From contig CAIQVH010000019.1 of the NCBI GenBank assembly GCA_903875215.1, positions 124,001 to 188,000 on the forward strand: a stretch of DNA of 64,000 nt, in the 5' to 3' direction. This stretch comes from an uncultured Anaerolineae bacterium (GTDB lineage Bacteria; Chloroflexota; Anaerolineae; Anaerolineales; Villigracilaceae). Below the pieces are notes generated by a model. It was not told where the DNA came from. It did not search any database and saw only the letters and a program-made list of their open reading frames with translations. Each line of letters opens with the position of its first letter. Position 1 is the stretch's first letter. Of the stretch, positions 32,975-41,706 are shown one piece after another. The position numbers and the translations under genes are program-made.

Positions 32975-34696
32975 ATGAATAAGAAACTGAACCTGTCCTT
33001 GATCCTGCTGGTCATCTTCAGCATGATCCTGGCTGCCTGTGCTCCGGCAGTCACCCCCACTGAAGAAGTGGTCGTTGTGCCAACCGCTGTTCCTGCGACG
33101 GAGGTTCCCCCCACCGAAGTGCCCGCCCCCGATTTTGCTGTGCTTTATGCCCAGATGATCGGCTCGCTGCCCCAGGGGTACGCCGGGATGAAGCCCGCCG
33201 ATATGAACACGGCCCTGGCTGAAGCCACCCCGCCCTTCCTGCTGGATGTGCGCGATGCGGCTGAGCTGGAAAAAGATGGCTACATCAAAGGCGCAGTGAA
33301 TATCCCCGTTCGCGAAGCACTCAAGAACCTGGATAAACTCCCCGCTCCCACTGAAAAAATCTTCATCTACTGCGGTTCTGGCCAGCGCGGCGGGATGCTG
33401 ACGGGTGTCTTGCGCATTTTGGGCTACACCGAAGTCTACAATATGTACGGCGGTTTGACCGCCTGGAAGAAAGCCGGCCTGGCTGTTGAAACCGGCTCGA
33501 TGCCCGCTGCCGCGGCTGCCATCAGCACCCCCATCATCGCTGACGAGGCGCTCTTCAAGGCTCTCGACGAAAGCATGTCCGCCCTGCCCGATGGCTTCCT
33601 CGGCACCAAGGCCGATAAAGTCAAAGAAGCCCTGGCCAGCGCCACCCCGCCGACCGTTATCGACCTGCGCACTGCTGCTGAACGCGAATCGGGCGGCTAT
33701 ATCGCCGGTTCGGTCAACATTCCGGTGGAAGAACTCTTCACCAGCCTGGATAAACTGCCCGCTAAAGATGCCGCCATCGTGCTGTACTGCGGCTCCGGTC
33801 AGCGCGGCTCGCTTGCCATCGAAGGCCTGCGCCTGCAGGGCTACACCAATGTCCTGAATATGAGTGGCGGCTTCGGCGCCTGGAAGGCCGCTGGCTTTGC
33901 CTATGAAGGCAAAATTAACTGGACAAATGTCTGGACTGACTTCCTGACCAACCTGCCCGCTGACTATTACACCGTCAAGGCGGATGTTCTCAAAGCCCAG
34001 ATCGATACCGGCGCTGCGCCCTTCCTGCTGGATGTGCGCGAACCCGCCGAACTCGAATCGGCTGGCTACATCAAGGGCGCGGTCAATATCTCCGTCCGCA
34101 ATGTGCTCAAGAATCTGGATAAACTGCCCGCCCAGAACCAGCCCATCGTCATTTACTGCGGATCCGGTCACCGCGGGGCAATGGTCATGGCGTCCATGCG
34201 CATGCTGGGCTATACCGATGTCCGCAACCTGGGTGGCGGCCTGGGCGCGTGGTTAAAAGCCGAATTCCCCGTGGAAAAAGGCACCGCTCCGGCTGAACCT
34301 GTTGCTGGAACTGCCCCGGCTGTCGATTTCCTGCGCTTCAATGACCTCGATGCTTTCCTCTCGACTCTGCCCGATGGTTTCTACAGCATGAAAGCTGCTG
34401 ACGTGCAAACCGCTGTGACCTCGGCCACCCCGCCCGTCGTCTTCGACGTGCGCACCGCCGATGAGTTTGCGACCGGTTACATCAAGGGCTCCGTCAACCT
34501 CCCGATCAACGAGTTCATGAAAGACCTGACCAAGCTGCCTGCTGACAAGGCTGCGGCTGTCATCACCGTGTGCCAGTCTGGTCATCGCGGCGCGCTCGCC
34601 ATGATGGCCATGCGCATGATGGGTTACACCAACGTCACCAGCCTTTCCAAAGGGATGAACGGCTGGCTTGCCGAAAACCTTCCGGTAGAAAAGTAA
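32975..34696 (+). CDS. Lipoprotein with four tandem rhodanese domains
   Basis: A 573-residue exported sulfurtransferase. The signal peptide ends in a lipobox (SMILAACAP). Four homologous rhodanese domains follow, each with LLDVR-type and YIKGAVNIP-type strands. All four keep an active-site cysteine: C133 and C272 in YCGSGQRG, C395 in YCGSGHRG and C533 in VCQSGHRG. Intact loops in all four copies point to four working sulfane-sulfur carriers. The gene is divergent from the molybdoenzyme operon and presumably delivers or receives polysulfide sulfur outside the membrane. ATG 32975 follows CAGGAG. Confidence 0.93.
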   Translation: MNKKLNLSLILLVIFSMILAACAPAVTPTEEVVVVPTAVPATEVPPTEVPAPDFAVLYAQMIGSLPQGYAGMKPADMNTALAEATPPFLLDVRDAAELEKDGYIKGAVNIPVREALKNLDKLPAPTEKIFIYCGSGQRGGMLTGVLRILGYTEVYNMYGGLTAWKKAGLAVETGSMPAAAAAISTPIIADEALFKALDESMSALPDGFLGTKADKVKEALASATPPTVIDLRTAAERESGGYIAGSVNIPVEELFTSLDKLPAKDAAIVLYCGSGQRGSLAIEGLRLQGYTNVLNMSGGFGAWKAAGFAYEGKINWTNVWTDFLTNLPADYYTVKADVLKAQIDTGAAPFLLDVREPAELESAGYIKGAVNISVRNVLKNLDKLPAQNQPIVIYCGSGHRGAMVMASMRMLGYTDVRNLGGGLGAWLKAEFPVEKGTAPAEPVAGTAPAVDFLRFNDLDAFLSTLPDGFYSMKAADVQTAVTSATPPVVFDVRTADEFATGYIKGSVNLPINEFMKDLTKLPADKAAAVITVCQSGHRGALAMMAMRMMGYTNVTSLSKGMNGWLAENLPVEK

Positions 34697-34712
34697 GCTA
34701 TTCCCGCATCAC

Positions 34713-34751
34713 AAAGCTTGCCCGTGAGCAATCGTCACGGGCAAGCTTTTT
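34713..34751 (+). terminator. Strong intrinsic terminator after the rhodanese gene
   Basis: AAAGCTTGCCCGTGA (34713-34727) pairs with TCACGGGCAAGCTTT (34735-34749) over 15 bp, with loop GCAATCG and a T5 tract at 34747-34751. Confidence 0.9.
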
Positions 34752-34753
34752 AT

Positions 34754-34794
34754 TTGTTACATTTATCACTTTTAGATTCCGTCCAAAATATAGT
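34754..34794 (+). promoter_or_regulatory. LysR-gene promoter with TTGTTA-N6-TCACTT site
   Basis: TTGTTACATTTATCACTT (34754-34771) resembles the palindromes at 32787 and 32873. TATAGT (34789-34794) is the likely -10; a start near 34801-34804 would put the site centre at about -40, the class II activator position. Confidence 0.55.
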
Positions 34795-34843
34795 ACAGTA
34801 AAGGCATACAGGCGTTTTAATGCATACATACGAAGGAATTTCC

Positions 34844-35794
34844 ATGCTCAACCTGGATGCTCTAAAAATTTTCCTGGCCGTTGCTGAACATGGCAGTTTC
34901 AGTGAAGCCGGACGACATCTCCACCTTTCCCAGCCGGCAGTCAGCCAGATCATGCAGGGGCTGGAACGCCAACTGGGAGCGCAACTCTTTATCCGTCAGG
35001 GGCGCGCGGTCCAGATTACCGATGGTGGACAAATGTTGGTTCCCATGGCGCGCGAACTGCTTAACTCGGCGCAGCGTGTGAAACAGACCATGCTCTCCAT
35101 CCAGGAAGAAGTCGTTGGCGAAATAACAATCGGGTGTTCAACCGCTTCGGGGAAATATTTGCTTCCGGGGATGTTCGCGCGCTTCCGGCAGCAGTTTTCG
35201 CAGGTCAGGTTAAATGTGCTTGTCTCCAGTCGCGAGTCAATCATCCACAAGCTTGTCATCGGCGATATACCCTTTGGAGTCTCGAGCAAACAAGTTGAAC
35301 AAGTGGAGCTCGAGTACCAGGATTTTTACACGGATACCGTGATTCTAATTGTGCCTGCGAGGCACCCTTGGGCAAAATTCCGCAAGGTTTATCCCGATGA
35401 TTTATTGGATGAACCCATCATCCTGCGGGAGGAACTGGCTGGAACTCGTGAAGTCCTGGAAGAAGGGCTTCAAAAGCATGATATTTCTCCAGAGATGCTG
35501 AATATCTCGATGGTGCTGGGGAATGCCGAAGCCATCGAGATGGCAGTGGAAGAGGGGCTGGGGATTGCCTTTGTCTCCCGCCTGGCAGCCTCGCACGGCC
35601 TGGAATTGGGACGGGTTGTGGAAGTTGAAGTGAGCGGAATGCCACTCACCCGAAAAATATACCTTGTCAGAAATCGAAAACAGCTGCTAACACGCGCGCA
35701 AACGGAGTTTTGGAAATTTGTTTGCAGTGACAAATATGATTTTGACAAACTCAACCTTGATTCCAGCGCAATGGCTATTCACGGAATGGCGTAA
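34844..35794 (+). CDS. LysR-family transcriptional regulator
   Basis: A 316-residue regulator. The HTH is LDALKIFLAVAEHGSFSEAGRHLHLSQPAVSQIMQGLERQLGAQLFIRQGRAVQITDGG; the substrate-binding domain follows (GEITIGCSTASGKYLLPGMFARFRQQFSQVRLNV, IALV-type strands). It belongs to the CysB/CbbR-like half of the family that often responds to sulfur or carbon metabolites (family knowledge). ATG 34844 follows GAAGGA. No divergently transcribed partner is adjacent; the rhodanese and molybdoenzyme genes are plausible targets. Confidence 0.9.
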   Translation: MLNLDALKIFLAVAEHGSFSEAGRHLHLSQPAVSQIMQGLERQLGAQLFIRQGRAVQITDGGQMLVPMARELLNSAQRVKQTMLSIQEEVVGEITIGCSTASGKYLLPGMFARFRQQFSQVRLNVLVSSRESIIHKLVIGDIPFGVSSKQVEQVELEYQDFYTDTVILIVPARHPWAKFRKVYPDDLLDEPIILREELAGTREVLEEGLQKHDISPEMLNISMVLGNAEAIEMAVEEGLGIAFVSRLAASHGLELGRVVEVEVSGMPLTRKIYLVRNRKQLLTRAQTEFWKFVCSDKYDFDKLNLDSSAMAIHGMA

Positions 35795-35968
35795 TGACAA
35801 ACTGAAGACCTGGTTTTTCGGAGCGCGGCGCTGCCATGGGGTTTTGTCAGCCATTCTGCCAAAGCCTGTTTTTATATTGTTGCTGCCTTAAATCGCGTTT
35901 GCTGCTGCCAGAAGCGCATTTAGCAGGCTCATCTTTTTTACCGAAAGTCCAATCTCGCGTTGCGCTGT

Positions 35969-36006
35969 AATAATAGTACCTCCAATTTTCGGGAGGTACT
36001 ATTATT
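35969..36006. terminator. Perfect 15-bp hairpin between lysR and MFS genes
   Basis: AATAATAGTACCTCC (35969-35983) pairs with GGAGGTACTATTATT (35992-36006) around AATTTTCG. The 3' flank has only scattered T, so this is a likely but atypical terminator. The remaining gap (35795-36114) shows only a TATAAT (36033-36038) without a good -35, the presumed promoter of the exporter gene. Confidence 0.55.
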
Positions 36007-36114
36007 ATTCAACGAGCCTTGGAGATTTCGTCTATAATGGCGCGACGAAATTTTCGGGCCGACAGCCCTGTTTTTCGTGGTGTGAAGAATTTTGATTGTA
36101 AGGTGAGGTTCCAA

Positions 36115-37362
36115 TTGAGCATGTCGTCGTTTGAAGACCGGCGTGATCCGTACCAGGCGCTGCGTTACCAGGATTTTCGCCTGCTGTTTGCGGGCCGTTT
36201 CATCACATCCCTGGGCAACCAGATGTTATCCGTTGCCATTGGCTGGGAGTTGTGGCTGCGCACACACAGTGCTTTTGCGCTCGGGATGGTGGGTTTGGTG
36301 CAGGTGATTCCGGTTATTTTGCTTTCGCTGCCTGCCGGGCATGTCGCCGATCAGTATAACCGTAAACGGATTGTCCTTTTCACCCAGTTATTGCTGGCCT
36401 TGTGTTCGCTTGGGCTGGCGGTGCTTTCATACACTCAAGGTCCGCTGATCTTGATTTACCTGTGTCTGTTGGGTATCGGGATTGCGCGCGCTTTCAACGA
36501 CCCGGCCTCTTCCACGCTTTTGCCGCAAACCATTCCACCTGAAGTATTCACCAGCGCCGCCACCTGGAGCAGCAGCTCATGGCAGCTGGCTTCCATCGTT
36601 GGCCCGGCTGTGGCGGGCCTGGTGGCGGCCTGGCTGGGCAGCGTGACGGTTATTTATGTCTTTGACGTCTTCGCCGCACTCACTTTCCTGGTGCTGGTCA
36701 GCCTGATTAAGGGACGACCGCTGGCGCTTTCACGCAAATCCGCCACGCTGGAATCGCTGGCGGAAGGGATTCGCTTTATCCGCGACACCAAGGTGATTCT
36801 GGCGGCGATCACGCTGGATATGTTTGCCGTCCTGTTGGGCGGCGCCGTCACGCTGCTGCCGGTCTACGCCACCGACATTCTCAAGGTCGGGCCGACCGGG
36901 CTGGGGCTGATGCGCGCCGCTCCGTCAGTGGGCGCGCTGCTGATGGCGTTGGCGCTGGCGCACCTACCGGCATTCAAACAGGCCGGGAAGACTTTGCTGT
37001 GGGCGGTGGCCGGGTTTGGCGTGGCCACCATTGTGTTCGGCCTGTCGACCTACTTTTGGCTGTCGATGCTGATGCTGGTGGTGCTGGGTGGGCTGGATAA
37101 TATCAGCGTAGTCATCCGCAGCACGTTGATGTTGACGCGCAGCCCGGACGAAATGCGCGGACGTATCTCGTCTGTCAATAGTATTTTTATCGGCGCGTCG
37201 AACGAGCTGGGCGGATTTGAATCGGGGCTGGCGGCGGCGCTGTTTGGCCCGATCATTTCCGTCGTTGGCGGCGGAATCGGCACCATTCTGGTTGTTCTGG
37301 CGATTGCCAAAACCTGGCCGGAAATGCGCGAGATGAAAACGCTGGATGTGCCGGAAGCGTGA
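36115..37362 (+). CDS. MFS transporter (EntS/MFS_3-type exporter)
   Basis: About 415 residues and 12 membrane helices. Motifs are ALRYQDFRLLFAGRFITSLGNQMLSVAIGWELW at the start, LPAGHVADQYNRKRIV (motif A-like loop with D and R-K-R), PASSTLLPQTIPPEVFTSAATWSSSSWQLASIVGPAVAGLV, and GGLDNISVVIRSTLMLTRSPDEMRGRISSVN late. This is the drug or siderophore exporter group. A TTG at 36115 has GGTGAGG six bases upstream; ATG 36121 is the alternative and its own ribosome site is poorly spaced. Substrate unknown. Confidence 0.85.
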   Translation: MSMSSFEDRRDPYQALRYQDFRLLFAGRFITSLGNQMLSVAIGWELWLRTHSAFALGMVGLVQVIPVILLSLPAGHVADQYNRKRIVLFTQLLLALCSLGLAVLSYTQGPLILIYLCLLGIGIARAFNDPASSTLLPQTIPPEVFTSAATWSSSSWQLASIVGPAVAGLVAAWLGSVTVIYVFDVFAALTFLVLVSLIKGRPLALSRKSATLESLAEGIRFIRDTKVILAAITLDMFAVLLGGAVTLLPVYATDILKVGPTGLGLMRAAPSVGALLMALALAHLPAFKQAGKTLLWAVAGFGVATIVFGLSTYFWLSMLMLVVLGGLDNISVVIRSTLMLTRSPDEMRGRISSVNSIFIGASNELGGFESGLAAALFGPIISVVGGGIGTILVVLAIAKTWPEMREMKTLDVPEA

Positions 37363-37374
37363 AAGAGGACGGAT

Positions 37375-37655
37375 TTATTTGACGGCATCACGCACAGATG
37401 GCAGTATGCTCAACACCAATATGGGCGTTGAAGCCACGAGACTCAAAATATTGAGCGAGGTCCGCAGCCAGTTGATGTTGCGGCCTCCCAGCGCAAACAA
37501 TGTCGGGAGTGCGCCCAGCAGGAAAATCAGCGCGATGACCATTCCCAGGTTCAAGCCCCATTCCTTTTGCTTCCAGACTCCGAAGGCGCTCAACAGGGCC
37601 AGGATAATCCCAATCCCCGTGAATCCGATACTGACGTAGCCAATGATCTGGCCGT
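37375..37655 (-). pseudogene. Truncated small membrane protein
   Basis: The minus frame encodes roughly 90 residues with about three hydrophobic helices (IIGYVSIGFTGIGIILALLSAFGVW, LNLGMVIALIFLLGALPTLFALGG, LNILSLVASTPILVLSILPSV) and a normal stop. No ATG with a ribosome site precedes it; upstream the frame runs into sequence that on the plus strand codes for a histidine-kinase fragment. The 5' end is therefore probably lost. Confidence 0.55.
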
Positions 37656-37767
37656 TAATGGGCTGGGACTTTCGATTGCCAAAGCGCTGATCGAAGGGCA
37701 GGGCGGCGAAATCAGCATGGAAAGCGTCCCCGGCCACGGCAGCACCCTGATCCTGCGCCTACCGTGA
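37654..37767 (+). pseudogene. Histidine kinase C-terminal fragment
   Basis: The plus frame reads NGLGLSIAKALIEGQGGEIS then MESVPGHGSTLILRLP-stop. This is the G2 box and final strand of a HATPase_c domain, ending exactly where kinases end. The rest of the kinase is missing; upstream sequence belongs to the antisense membrane-protein fragment. Confidence 0.75.
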
Positions 37768-38010
37768 TCTGCCCCTTCGGCATCGCGTTTCATATTCGCA
37801 CTGGCAAGAACCGTAAGCAGGACACCATCCCGGCGTTGGATGTGATATTTCAGTGCGTTGACCTGTCCCGCGGCCAGATAAGCGCCGATCAATTCAGGCG
37901 CTGTCAGCCCGGGCACTTCCTCCGGGGAAATCAAATCCGTGTACAGGCTTCCGAGCAGTTCCTCGAGATCGGTCTTTCCTTGTCTTGTGAGATTTGCGGC
38001 ACAGGAATTT
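37768..38010 (-). pseudogene. PAS-like sensor fragment, frame-disrupted
   Basis: The minus strand reads DLEELLGSLYTDLISPEEVPG, then LTAPELIGAYLAAGQVNALK and YHIQRRDGVLLTVLASANMK-RDAEG. The QRRDG...V.ASAN..RDAEG pattern is that of the end of a PAS domain. The frame is closed shortly upstream (near 38015) by a stop and runs out downstream into the antisense of the kinase fragment, so neither end of the gene is present. Confidence 0.5.
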
Positions 38011-38077
38011 GAAATTTAAAGTCTGCATTTTCCCAGAAAAATATCGAAGGGCGTTTTGCCTGGAAATCGGAGGAATA

Positions 38078-41000
38078 TTACTTCCCAGCGGGGGACAAAG
38101 TCGCTTCAAGGATGCGATTCTGGTACACCCACAGGCGTTGATACAGACCGCCTTTTTGTATTAACTCGGCGTGCGCGCCGCGCTCCATGATTTGACCCTG
38201 ATCCATCACCAATATCTCATCCAGATTCTCCATCCCCACCAGCCGGTGCGTTATGAGCAGGCTGGTTTTATTTTTCATCAGCGCGAACAGGGTTTCCAGT
38301 ACCCGCGCTTCGGTCAGCGGGTCAAGATTGGCCGTGGGCTCATCCAAAATCAAAATAGGCGCATCCTTAATGAGCGCGCGCGCAATTGCCAGCCGCTGGC
38401 GTTCGCCGCCTGAAAGCCGCAATCCCTGTTCGCCGATCAGCGTGTCGTAGCCTTTGGGCAGCCCCAAAATAAAGTCGTGGATTTGCGCTGCCTGGGCCGC
38501 CGCTTCCACTTCCTCCCGCGTGACCCGGCGGCGGGCAAAACGCAGGTTTTCGTAGATGGATGTGTTGAAAAAATAGGTGTTTTGGGAGATGAGCGCGATT
38601 CTTTCGCGCACCTGGTCTGGATTCAGCGCTTTGAGAGATTCGCCGCTGAAAAATATCTGCCCCGACTGGTAATCCCAAAATCTCAGCAGGAGATTTGCCA
38701 GGGTGGATTTCCCGGCTCCGCTTGGCCCCACAATGGCGATGGATTTTCCCTGTTCAATGGTGAAGGTTATATCCTGCACAGCGGGGGCGGATTGGCCGGG
38801 GTAGGTGAAAGAGAGCTTGGAGAACTCAAGTCTGGAATTCCAGTTGTCATCCAATGAACGCGCGGGAGCGTCTTTCACCGCAGGTTGCGTATCCACCACC
38901 TCGAATAACCGGCTGGCGGCGGCGCGGGAGGCATTCCACAGTTGGGCCGCCAGCGGGAGCGGAATCACGGCCTCGAAGGCGGCCAGGGTGAGCAGACTGA
39001 GTGCTGCCAGCATCGGCCCGGCCAGGCGGCCAGATGTCACCTGCGGAATGGACAGGAACAGCACCGTCCACATGCCGAGCTGGGTGAGCAGCGTGGCAAG
39101 ACCAGCGTGGAAACCCGTCACAGCGGCCATGCGGCGCTGGGCATGGCCATAGTCAAGCCCGCTGGCTGCGACCTGGGCGAGGCGCGCCTCCGCGTGGCCG
39201 TAAGCCAGCAAATCTGCCAGGCCCTGGATGCCATCCACCAGTTGGGTGGATAAATCGGCGCGCAGGCTGACGGTTTGTTCGGCGGGTTTGGCGCTGAGCC
39301 GTTGCGCCAGGATGGGCAGGAGCAGCCCCAGGCTGAGAAAAAATACCAGGAAAGCCGGAGCCAGCGGCGGGTAGAAAGAAGCCAGGAAAAGGGCAGTAAA
39401 AATCCCGATGGTGGCGGCGGTCAAAGGCGGGGAAATAATCCGAACGTAGAAATTTTCCAGCGTTTCCACATCGCCGATGATGCGGGCCAGCAAATCCCCG
39501 GCGCGGAATTCCATCAGCCGGGCGGGGGCCAGCGGTTCGAGTTTTTCATAGAACCAGGTGCGCAGGCGCGCCAGCAAACGGAAGGTGACATCGTGCGAGG
39601 CGAGGCGCTCCAGGTAGCGAAAAACGCCGCGCGTGATGCCAAACAGGCGTGTGGCTACCACCGAGACGCCCAGGTCGGCAACGGAGGTCGAGATGGCGGC
39701 GGTGGAGATGAGCCAGGCGGAAGTGCCCATCAGCGCAATGCTGGAGCCGATGGTGATGGAACCAAGCAGTACGGATAGCGCCACGCGCTGCCAGTTCCCT
39801 TGCAGGAAGGAGAGCAGGCGGGGCAGAACCGCGAGGGGGGCTGCGGGGATTTCAGGTGAATGGTTGCCGGAGGAGGCCGGTTGCGGGGCAGGCGGGTGGG
39901 CTGGAGGCGTTGGGAGCTGCGGTTTTTGCGTCTCGTTTTGAGCGTACGTTTTCACCATGCCTGCGTACAGGCCGTTTTGGTGAAGCAGTTGGCTGTGGGT
40001 GCCCTGCTCGACGATGCGGCCTGCATCCAGGACGATGATCTGGTCAGACTGGAAAATGGTGTTGAGACGGTGGGCGATGGTGATGGAGGTGCGTCCCTGT
40101 ATGAGCGCGCGCGTGGATTCTTCCAGGAGCGCTTCGGTTTCAGGGTCGAGGCTGGAGGTGGGTTCGTCCAGGATCAGGATGGGGGCGTTCTTGAGGAAAG
40201 CCCGCGCCAGGGCGAGGCGCTGGGCCTGGCCGCTGGAGAGGCGGGCTCCGCCTTCGCCGATGACGGTTTCATATTTTTGCGGAAGCGCTTCGATGAAATC
40301 GTGCAGGTGCGCGGCCTGCGCGGCAGCGCTAATCTCGGATTGCACCGCGTCTGCCTTGCCGATGCGGATGTTGGTGGCGAGGGTGTCGTGGAAAAGGTAC
40401 TGGCGCTGCGGAATCCACGCGATGGCTTGTCGCAGGCTGCGGGGGGAAGGGTGAATCTCCCCGCTGGTGGGTTGGATAAACCCGAGCAGGAGTTGCGCCA
40501 GGGTGGATTTCCCCGCGCCGGTCTTCCCGACCAGGGCGAGGTGCTGACCCTGGGGTATTTTCAGGCTGATATTTTGTAGCGCCGGGGCGGTTTCACCGGG
40601 ATAGGTATATGAAACATTTTTGAAGTCAACTGAACTGATTTCACCAGTCCGTTCACCAGGCACAGACTCCTGCGCGGGCATATCCAAAATTTCATAAATC
40701 CGCCGGGCGGCGGTTGTGCCAGACATGCCAGCATGGAAGCGCGCGCCCAGGGCGCGCAGTGGCAGGTAAAATTCCGGGGCCAGCACCAGCAAAAAGAGCG
40801 CGGGCTGGTAATCCATGTGACCATAGAGCAGGCGAAAGCCGATTTCCACAGCGATGATGGCCGTGCTGAGGGTGGCGAGCAATTCAAGCGCCAGGGCAGA
40901 GAGAAAGGTGATGCGCAGCACTCCCAGCGTGGTATCGCGGAATTTTTCGCTGACCTGGGCGATGGTGCGCGCCTGCGCTTTGGACTGTCCGAAGAGTTTC

Positions 41001-41620
41001 AGGGTGGTCAGGCCTTGCAGGCTGTCGAGAAAATGGGCGCTGAGCAGCCGCAGGGTTTCATACTGGCGTTTGGTGACGATTTCTGCGCCCTTGCCAATCA
41101 GGATCATGAAGAAGGGAATCAGTGGCGCGGTGACGAGAAGAATAAAGCCTGAGAGCAGGTCAATGGGGAAAACGAAGACCAGGATGGAGATGGGAACGAG
41201 CGTGGTGATGACCAGTTGCGGCAGGTACTGGCTGAAGTACGCGTCGAGGGCTTCCACCCCTTCGATTGCGGCGGCGGTGAGTTCACCGGTGCGTTGTCCG
41301 CGCGCGTAGGCGGGGCCGAGTTTGAGTATGTGGGCAAAAAGGCGGTTGCGCAGATCGGTCTTGATTTTGATGGCGACCGCGCTGGCGGAAATTTCAGTCA
41401 GCCAGGCCAGGAGGGCGCGTCCGCTGATGGTGAGGAGAATCAGGCCGAGGGGAGACATCACCTGCGCGAGCGTTTGCTTCCCAAGGAAGATGGCGTTGAT
41501 CACGCTGCTAAAGAGCCAGGCCTGCCCAATGGTCAGCAAACCAGCTAGAAGTCCAGAGAGCACGGTCAGCAGGAGTGCGGGGCGGGTGTCGCGGGTGAGA
41601 GTCAGCAGTCTACGGTGCAT
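38078..41620 (-). CDS. cydDC: Fused CydDC thiol/haem ABC exporter
   Basis: A 1180-residue fusion of two half-transporters. The CydD half (1 to about 570) has six helices and an ATPase with Walker A VGKTGAGKST near 367, LSSGQAQRLALARAF and DEPTSSLDP. A proline-rich linker (about 575-600) joins the CydC half, whose ATPase has VGPSGAGKST near 964, LSGGERQRLAIARAL and DEPTANLDP. CydDC is needed for cytochrome bd assembly through thiol or haem export. It lies 86 bases after cydB, separated by a terminator hairpin. In most bacteria cydD and cydC are separate genes. Confidence 0.93.
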   Translation of the reverse strand: MHRRLLTLTRDTRPALLLTVLSGLLAGLLTIGQAWLFSSVINAIFLGKQTLAQVMSPLGLILLTISGRALLAWLTEISASAVAIKIKTDLRNRLFAHILKLGPAYARGQRTGELTAAAIEGVEALDAYFSQYLPQLVITTLVPISILVFVFPIDLLSGFILLVTAPLIPFFMILIGKGAEIVTKRQYETLRLLSAHFLDSLQGLTTLKLFGQSKAQARTIAQVSEKFRDTTLGVLRITFLSALALELLATLSTAIIAVEIGFRLLYGHMDYQPALFLLVLAPEFYLPLRALGARFHAGMSGTTAARRIYEILDMPAQESVPGERTGEISSVDFKNVSYTYPGETAPALQNISLKIPQGQHLALVGKTGAGKSTLAQLLLGFIQPTSGEIHPSPRSLRQAIAWIPQRQYLFHDTLATNIRIGKADAVQSEISAAAQAAHLHDFIEALPQKYETVIGEGGARLSSGQAQRLALARAFLKNAPILILDEPTSSLDPETEALLEESTRALIQGRTSITIAHRLNTIFQSDQIIVLDAGRIVEQGTHSQLLHQNGLYAGMVKTYAQNETQKPQLPTPPAHPPAPQPASSGNHSPEIPAAPLAVLPRLLSFLQGNWQRVALSVLLGSITIGSSIALMGTSAWLISTAAISTSVADLGVSVVATRLFGITRGVFRYLERLASHDVTFRLLARLRTWFYEKLEPLAPARLMEFRAGDLLARIIGDVETLENFYVRIISPPLTAATIGIFTALFLASFYPPLAPAFLVFFLSLGLLLPILAQRLSAKPAEQTVSLRADLSTQLVDGIQGLADLLAYGHAEARLAQVAASGLDYGHAQRRMAAVTGFHAGLATLLTQLGMWTVLFLSIPQVTSGRLAGPMLAALSLLTLAAFEAVIPLPLAAQLWNASRAAASRLFEVVDTQPAVKDAPARSLDDNWNSRLEFSKLSFTYPGQSAPAVQDITFTIEQGKSIAIVGPSGAGKSTLANLLLRFWDYQSGQIFFSGESLKALNPDQVRERIALISQNTYFFNTSIYENLRFARRRVTREEVEAAAQAAQIHDFILGLPKGYDTLIGEQGLRLSGGERQRLAIARALIKDAPILILDEPTANLDPLTEARVLETLFALMKNKTSLLITHRLVGMENLDEILVMDQGQIMERGAHAELIQKGGLYQRLWVYQNRILEATLSPAGK

Positions 41621-41645
41621 GAGTCAGCCTGGAAGTTGTACCGTT

Positions 41646-41689
41646 AAAAAAATTGGAAGGTTGAAGATGTTCTCGTCAACCTTCCAATT
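41646..41689 (-). terminator. Intrinsic terminator or attenuator between cydB and cydDC
   Basis: On the minus strand AATTGGAAGGTTGA (41689-41676) pairs with TCAACCTTCCAATT (41664-41651) over 14 bp, followed by a run of T (41652-41646). It would end most cydAB transcripts before cydDC. Confidence 0.88.
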
Positions 41690-41706
41690 ATACGGAGCAT
41701 TTTGGG

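Noticed and set aside
32885-34171. 428-codon minus-strand frame opposite the rhodanese lipoprotein
   Set aside because: Internal similarity within it only mirrors the four-fold repeat of the rhodanese gene; no start context.
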